The notes below the pieces were generated by a model, which saw only the letters and a program-made list of their open reading frames with translations, made no database searches and had not been told where the DNA came from. The position numbers were made by a program, and so were the translations under genes. Of a stretch of 64,000 bases of DNA, positions 61,004-64,000 are shown piece by piece; positions within the stretch are counted from its first letter, which is position 1, and every line of letters starts with the position of its first letter. Source of the DNA: Lactiplantibacillus dongliensis (lineage in GTDB: Bacteria; Bacillota; Bacilli; Lactobacillales; Lactobacillaceae); assembly GCF_005405105.1 (NCBI RefSeq), contig NZ_BJDK01000003.1, positions 101,309-165,308 of the forward strand, given 5' to 3'.

Positions 61004-61175
61004 TGGCAACACCTCCTATATTTAGGACGCGCCACCAGCAATCGCACACAGAAATTGCCACCAATTTAATTGTACTACACTGGTTATCTTTAACCTAACG
61101 TTTCCAGTTTTAAACTTAGCCAAGTACCGTATGACTTTAATTGACTAAACGCTACATTCACGTATACTATATGTA

Positions 61176-61351
61176 TAGGGTCGTTTGTGTAATGACACAA
61201 AAAGACTAGCATGACGGGAATCACGCTAGTCCTTGGTTTCAATCAATGCTTGCTTCGTGCTCGTATTGGTTGTGACGCGACCTAAGAAGTTTCTTGCTAA
61301 ATGAAGCTAAAAACCACTTAAGCCCGTTGGTACAAACAACGGACTTTTTTT
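61176..61351 (+). ncRNA. Structured small RNA, copy 3
   Basis: Promoter TTGACT (61141-61146) and TATACT (61163-61168), 16-bp spacer; terminator with seven T ending at 61351. It is part of a 552-bp tandem duplication with copy 2 (units about 60626-61177 and 61178-61732). Its end lies 12 bp from the stop of the second 63-aa gene. The first hairpin has a base change (TAATGACACA) relative to the other copies, in the loop side. Confidence 0.8.
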
Positions 61352-61363
61352 GTGGCTGGATCT

Positions 61364-61555
61364 CTAATTAGTCGCGCTTAGCACGATGACAGTACCGATA
61401 ATTGCAATGGCAATAACCATAGCAACGATCAATACTAACTGAACGTCGTGTACTAATTTTCGAAATTCTCTCAACGCTTTTGCGACGTTCAGCTTGATAA
61501 AGAACAAACTGAAGACCCGTCTCCTAACTAAATTGCCAAGCAAATACTCATCCAC
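61364..61555 (-). CDS. 63-aa single-span membrane protein, candidate type I toxin (copy 2)
   Basis: Nearly identical to the protein at 60812-61003, with Val in place of Ala before HDVQ. Start GTG at 61555 by the same AGGAGG argument. Its likely 3' UTR runs through RNA copy 3. Upstream on the minus strand, a TACAAT hexamer in an AT-rich stretch (near 61620) could be its -10. Retention of two nearly identical intact copies beside two decayed ones suggests recent duplication with continued selection or too little time to decay. Confidence 0.7.
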   Translation of the reverse strand: MDEYLLGNLVRRRVFSLFFIKLNVAKALREFRKLVHDVQLVLIVAMVIAIAIIGTVIVLSATN

Positions 61556-61727
61556 TGGCAACACCTCCTATATTTAGGACGCGCCACCAGCAATCGCACA
61601 CAGAAATTGTTGCCAATTTAATTGTACTACACTGGTTATTTTTAACCTAACGTTTCCAGTTTTAAACTTAGCCAAGTGCCGTATGACTTTAATTGACTAA
61701 ACGCTACATTTACGTATACTATATGTA

Positions 61728-61905
61728 TAGGGTCGTTTGTGTGACGACACAAAAGGACTAGCATGACTGTCATCACGCTAGTCCTTGGCTTCAATCAATA
61801 CTTGCAACGTGCGCTTATTGATTATGACGCGACCTAAGAAGTTTCATTGTTGATTGGTACTTTTAAAACAACCTAAGCCCGTTGCCTCACAACGGACTTT
61901 TTTTT
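61728..61905 (+). ncRNA. Structured small RNA, copy 4
   Basis: Promoter TTGACT (61693-61698) and TATACT (61715-61720), 16-bp spacer; terminator GTTGCCTCACAAC-type stem with eight T ending at 61905. In sequence it is closer to copy 1 than to copies 2 and 3 (ACTGTCATCACGC loop, AACAACCTAAGC before the terminator), while its promoter matches copy 3, so it looks like a hybrid or a partial replacement. Confidence 0.75.
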
Positions 61906-61915
61906 GTGGTTGAAT

Positions 61916-61977
61916 TTAATTAGTCGTGATTATAACCACGACGCTACTAACTATCGCGATGGCAATTATTAATAACC
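61916..61977 (-). pseudogene. Remnant of small membrane protein gene (copy 4)
   Basis: Only the last 20 or so codons remain on the minus strand (IIAIAIVSSVVVITTN), matching the remnant at 56729. The sequence then departs into unrelated AT-rich DNA, so the gene is truncated at its 5' end. RNA copy 4 therefore has lost its partner. Confidence 0.6.
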
Positions 61978-62136
61978 TAGTATTTCCGATTTTAAACGCA
62001 ACCGCCAAGAGTTTATTCATTTACGGTCAACTTTACCATTTAGTCTAGTCTACTTAATCAAAAGGCAACCACTACGTTGGATAATCATTAAAATCGGCGC
62101 CTACCTTTTACAACGTATTAACATGATAGCTAGTAA

Positions 62137-62286
62137 TTAACGCCGGGCGGCCCAGAATTGGCTCAGCGGTGTTATTTACCTTCGTCGTGATTTGGCAACT
62201 TAGATAAAGCCGCTTGTGAGACCGTACTTTGACTGACAGCCGCAGCCACCACGTTCCAGGCAATTATATCCAACTTGTACCAAGCG
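62137..62286. repeat. Structured repeat element, decayed copy C (3' half)
   Basis: Starts with the same AACGCCGGGCGG block and follows copies A and B up to TTGTACCAAGCGCAAC. Pairing in several helices is lost (for example GCCCGGC has become GCCGC). It lies between the small-RNA array and the IS3 element; the rest of 61978-62355 shows no gene. Confidence 0.65.
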
Positions 62287-62416
62287 CAACTAATCCCGAT
62301 CTTTTTGTCGTTATATTAATAGCTAAAATGGGCGACAAAAAACAGTTTGCTCCGCTTAACCCAAAAGCCATGACTATTCCATACCTGAAGTGAACCCACA
62401 AGTTTGGACAACTAAA

Positions 62417-63304
62417 TTAAGCTGCTAACTGATTGGCAAGTTCTCGGTATTGTACCGGTGACTTGCCTTTTAGTTTGGTCCTGATTCTACGGTTATTATA
62501 AAATTCAATCCATTCAGTCATCGCTTGCGCGAGACTTTCTGAATTTTCGAAGTGTTCATACATCATCTCTGCTTTCATGAGATGAAAAAATGATTCCATG
62601 GCGGCGTTATCTAAGCAAGTCGCCTTACGGGACATACTCTGAAAGGTATGATGAGTTTTAAGCGTTTTTTGCCACTGTTTATGTTGATACTGAAATCCTT
62701 GATCTGTGTGTACCGTTGTTCTATAAGGAAGCTCAGGTAATCCATCTAATGCTTCTTTTAGTGGTTTCAACGCAAATTCAAGAGTTGGGTGTGCGCTAAT
62801 GTTAAATGCCAAAATTTCACCCGAAAATAAATCCATGATGGGTTCTAAATAGATTCGCTCGCTTTGACTCATCTGACCGTATCGAAATTCACTAACGTCG
62901 GCGACGAGTTTTTGATATGGTCGATCTGTCTTGAATCGACGGTGTAACTTATTTTTGGCGATTCTACCAACAGTTCCTTTGTATGAGTTATATTTGCGAG
63001 TTTGCTTATTAAAGGCCTGACATGTCCAGCCTTGCTCCTTCATAATTCGGAGGACGCGTTTATGATTAACTTTAAATCCCTGTTCATGCATAACTAACGT
63101 TATGCGACGGTAACCGTATTTTTGAGTATACTTGGCATCTGTTTGCCGAATTTCATCAATGGCTTGGATAACCTGGTCATCCTCATATTTTCGTCCCTGA
63201 CTGTGCTTAGTGTAATAGTACGTGCTACGTGGTACCTTAACGGCTTTAAGGATAAAACTAATCGACGTTTTGAAGACCCGCCTCAGATCATCAATTAAGG
63301 TCAC
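62417..63304 (-). CDS. IS3-family transposase OrfB
   Basis: A 295-aa integrase-core protein. HTH_21 region RKYEDDQVIQAIDEIR, then the DDE residues in LVADVSEFRYG (Asp), TVHTDQGFQYQ (Asp) and DNAAMESFFHLMKAE (Glu). Its GTG start overlaps the orfA stop (GTGA). Alternatively, -1 slippage on the A7 run at 63346-63352 in orfA would give an OrfAB fusion; the frame is open from there into OrfB. Confidence 0.93.
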   Translation of the reverse strand: MTLIDDLRRVFKTSISFILKAVKVPRSTYYYTKHSQGRKYEDDQVIQAIDEIRQTDAKYTQKYGYRRITLVMHEQGFKVNHKRVLRIMKEQGWTCQAFNKQTRKYNSYKGTVGRIAKNKLHRRFKTDRPYQKLVADVSEFRYGQMSQSERIYLEPIMDLFSGEILAFNISAHPTLEFALKPLKEALDGLPELPYRTTVHTDQGFQYQHKQWQKTLKTHHTFQSMSRKATCLDNAAMESFFHLMKAEMMYEHFENSESLAQAMTEWIEFYNNRRIRTKLKGKSPVQYRELANQLAA

Positions 63305-63831
63305 GGTTTCTCGTGAGCTGATTTTTCGTGATCTAAGGCATCGAGTTTTTTTAAAAATTCGTTCTCGATTCTTAACATCTTATTTTCTTGCTTGAGTTGC
63401 TTTAACTCATCTTTATCGTGGCGTGCTTGGATTTGTGCCGTTGTGGGTTTGGTCACTTTTTTATGTTTAGACATAGTCTTTGGATTTCCTCTCACTCTAT
63501 TTAGTCTACTGAGCCCCTCTAAATCAAACTTTCTTTGCCATTGCCAGATAGTACTTGGTGAAGAGAGGTTGAAATGTAGTGCTGTTTCTGGAAGCGAAGC
63601 TTTGTGCTGTTGTTTCCAGTTTAATACTTCTATCTTGAACTCACTAGAGTATTCCAAATTCATAGGTTTCGGTTTTAATCCTGCAATGCCAAAACGATTA
63701 AAGCGATGAACCCATAGGAGAATCGTTTCATTGTTGGCAACATGGTATTTTCTGGCCAATTGAATGGAACTAATACCCGTTAAATATTGTGTCACAATAG
63801 AAATCCGTAACTCTAAATTAAATTTAGTCAT
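63301..63831 (-). CDS. IS3-family transposase OrfA
   Basis: A 176-aa helix-turn-helix protein. Two HTH repeats appear (SSIQLARKYHVANNETILLW and ALHFNLSSPSTIWQWQRKFD), then a leucine-zipper-like coiled coil (LKQLKQENKMLRIENEFLKK). Start ATG 63831 after GGGGGTTTTACT. The coiled coil ends at the A7 slippery run, the usual place for programmed frameshifting in this family. Confidence 0.9.
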   Translation of the reverse strand: MTKFNLELRISIVTQYLTGISSIQLARKYHVANNETILLWVHRFNRFGIAGLKPKPMNLEYSSEFKIEVLNWKQQHKASLPETALHFNLSSPSTIWQWQRKFDLEGLSRLNRVRGNPKTMSKHKKVTKPTTAQIQARHDKDELKQLKQENKMLRIENEFLKKLDALDHEKSAHEKP

Positions 63832-64000
63832 AGTAAAACCCCCGAGATTGTTGTCCAATCTCGGGGGTTCACTTCAACCCAGGAATAGTCATGGCTTTTG
63901 GGTTAATGCTCACAACCTAGTCACCTCGTATTATATAAATAATCAATCAATTAACAGCTTAGACGTTGCGTGATATTCTCTAATAGTTCATTGGATTTAG

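Larger units (their letters stand above)
62386..63876 (-). mobile_element. IS3-family (IS150-group-like) insertion sequence, intact
   Basis: 1491 bp with 27-bp terminal inverted repeats (TGAAGTGAACCC... at both ends, 24 of 27 matching) and a 3-bp target duplication ACC (62383-62385 and 63877-63879). It carries orfA and orfB with all catalytic residues, so it is probably functional. The right end contains a 13-bp hairpin (CCCCGAGATTGG / CCAATCTCGGGG, 63839-63867) that may block read-in transcription. Confidence 0.9.
62356..63906. repeat. Perfect 25-bp hairpin split by an IS
   Basis: 62356-62380 and 63882-63906 are exact inverted complements (25 bp). Removing the IS and one 3-bp target duplication leaves a 25-bp stem with a 7-base loop. 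The IS thus entered the loop of a pre-existing palindrome. Confidence 0.85.

Noticed and set aside
56541..61905. CRISPR array
   Set aside because: The repeats are about 178-nt RNA units with promoters and terminators, not short regular repeats with spacers, and no cas genes are present.
62137..62286. tRNA or other known RNA gene
   Set aside because: No cloverleaf or CCA end; the sequence follows repeat copies A and B.
63392..63709. 105-aa plus-strand frame within the IS
   Set aside because: Shadow of OrfA, no ribosome site.

Overview
The window looks like a low-GC lactic acid bacterium, almost certainly Lactiplantibacillus plantarum or a close relative. I infer this from the gene content: a galactitol-type PTS, a DeoR regulator and a phosphoketolase in a row, an alpha-rhamnosidase with MFS transporters, many CcpA (cre) sites and strong AGGAGG ribosome binding sites. 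Nothing was searched. The content (carbohydrate cassettes, IS elements, repeats, small toxin-antitoxin-like modules) fits the sugar-utilisation or lifestyle island of that species.

Layout. 1-5117: galactose genes (partial galE, galK, a sugar-porter MFS, galM). 5259-6247: a two-gene Panacea/SocA-type toxin-antitoxin-like operon. 6488-14814: a GalR/EbgR-like LacI regulator, an alpha-L-rhamnosidase, two paralogous MFS transporters and a GH1 6-phospho-beta-glucosidase. 14958-27349: an acyl-CoA cassette rarely associated with lactobacilli, made of an OFA-type MFS, two acyl-CoA dehydrogenases, a FldA/HadA-like class III CoA-transferase, EtfB, EtfA, an acyl-CoA ligase and a hot-dog thioesterase, then an alpha/beta hydrolase. 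A LysR regulator and a GlcD/LctD-type FAD 2-hydroxyacid dehydrogenase are transcribed divergently. 27531-32482: a glycosylasparaginase, an M20 dipeptidase, an oligopeptide-binding lipoprotein and a ROK kinase. 32658-44078: a CUT1 ABC sugar transporter, a LacI regulator, two GH65 phosphorylases, beta-phosphoglucomutase and an RDD membrane protein. 44191-45234: a decayed IS982-family element. 45295-53973: a HAD phosphatase, two zinc dehydrogenases, the galactitol-type PTS, DeoR and phosphoketolase. 54071-60436: an unknown 222-aa protein, an RpiR/NanE pair, transketolase and an Mga/BglG-like regulator. 60437-64000: tandem small-RNA/small-membrane-protein modules, a decayed repeat and an IS3-family element inserted in a hairpin loop.

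How the parts work together (inference). The acyl-CoA cassette has the parts needed to activate an enoate, reduce it with acyl-CoA dehydrogenase and ETF, and recycle CoA by transfer, as in caffeate respiration of Acetobacterium or aryl-acrylate reduction in Clostridium sporogenes. The divergent FAD hydroxyacid dehydrogenase could supply electrons. The glycosylasparaginase cluster looks like a scavenging route for GlcNAc-asparagine peptides. GH65 enzymes plus beta-PGM would feed phosphorolysed alpha-glucosides into glycolysis. Most sugar promoters carry cre sites overlapping or next to the -35/-10 elements.

Two structured nucleic-acid families stand out. One is a 300-390 bp repeat (copies at 634 and 9857, a decayed 3' half at 62137) whose two good copies differ by compensatory base changes in several helices. 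The other is a roughly 178-nt small RNA with its own promoter and terminator (four copies, 56541-61905), each followed on the opposite strand by an intact or decayed gene for a 63-aa single-span membrane protein.
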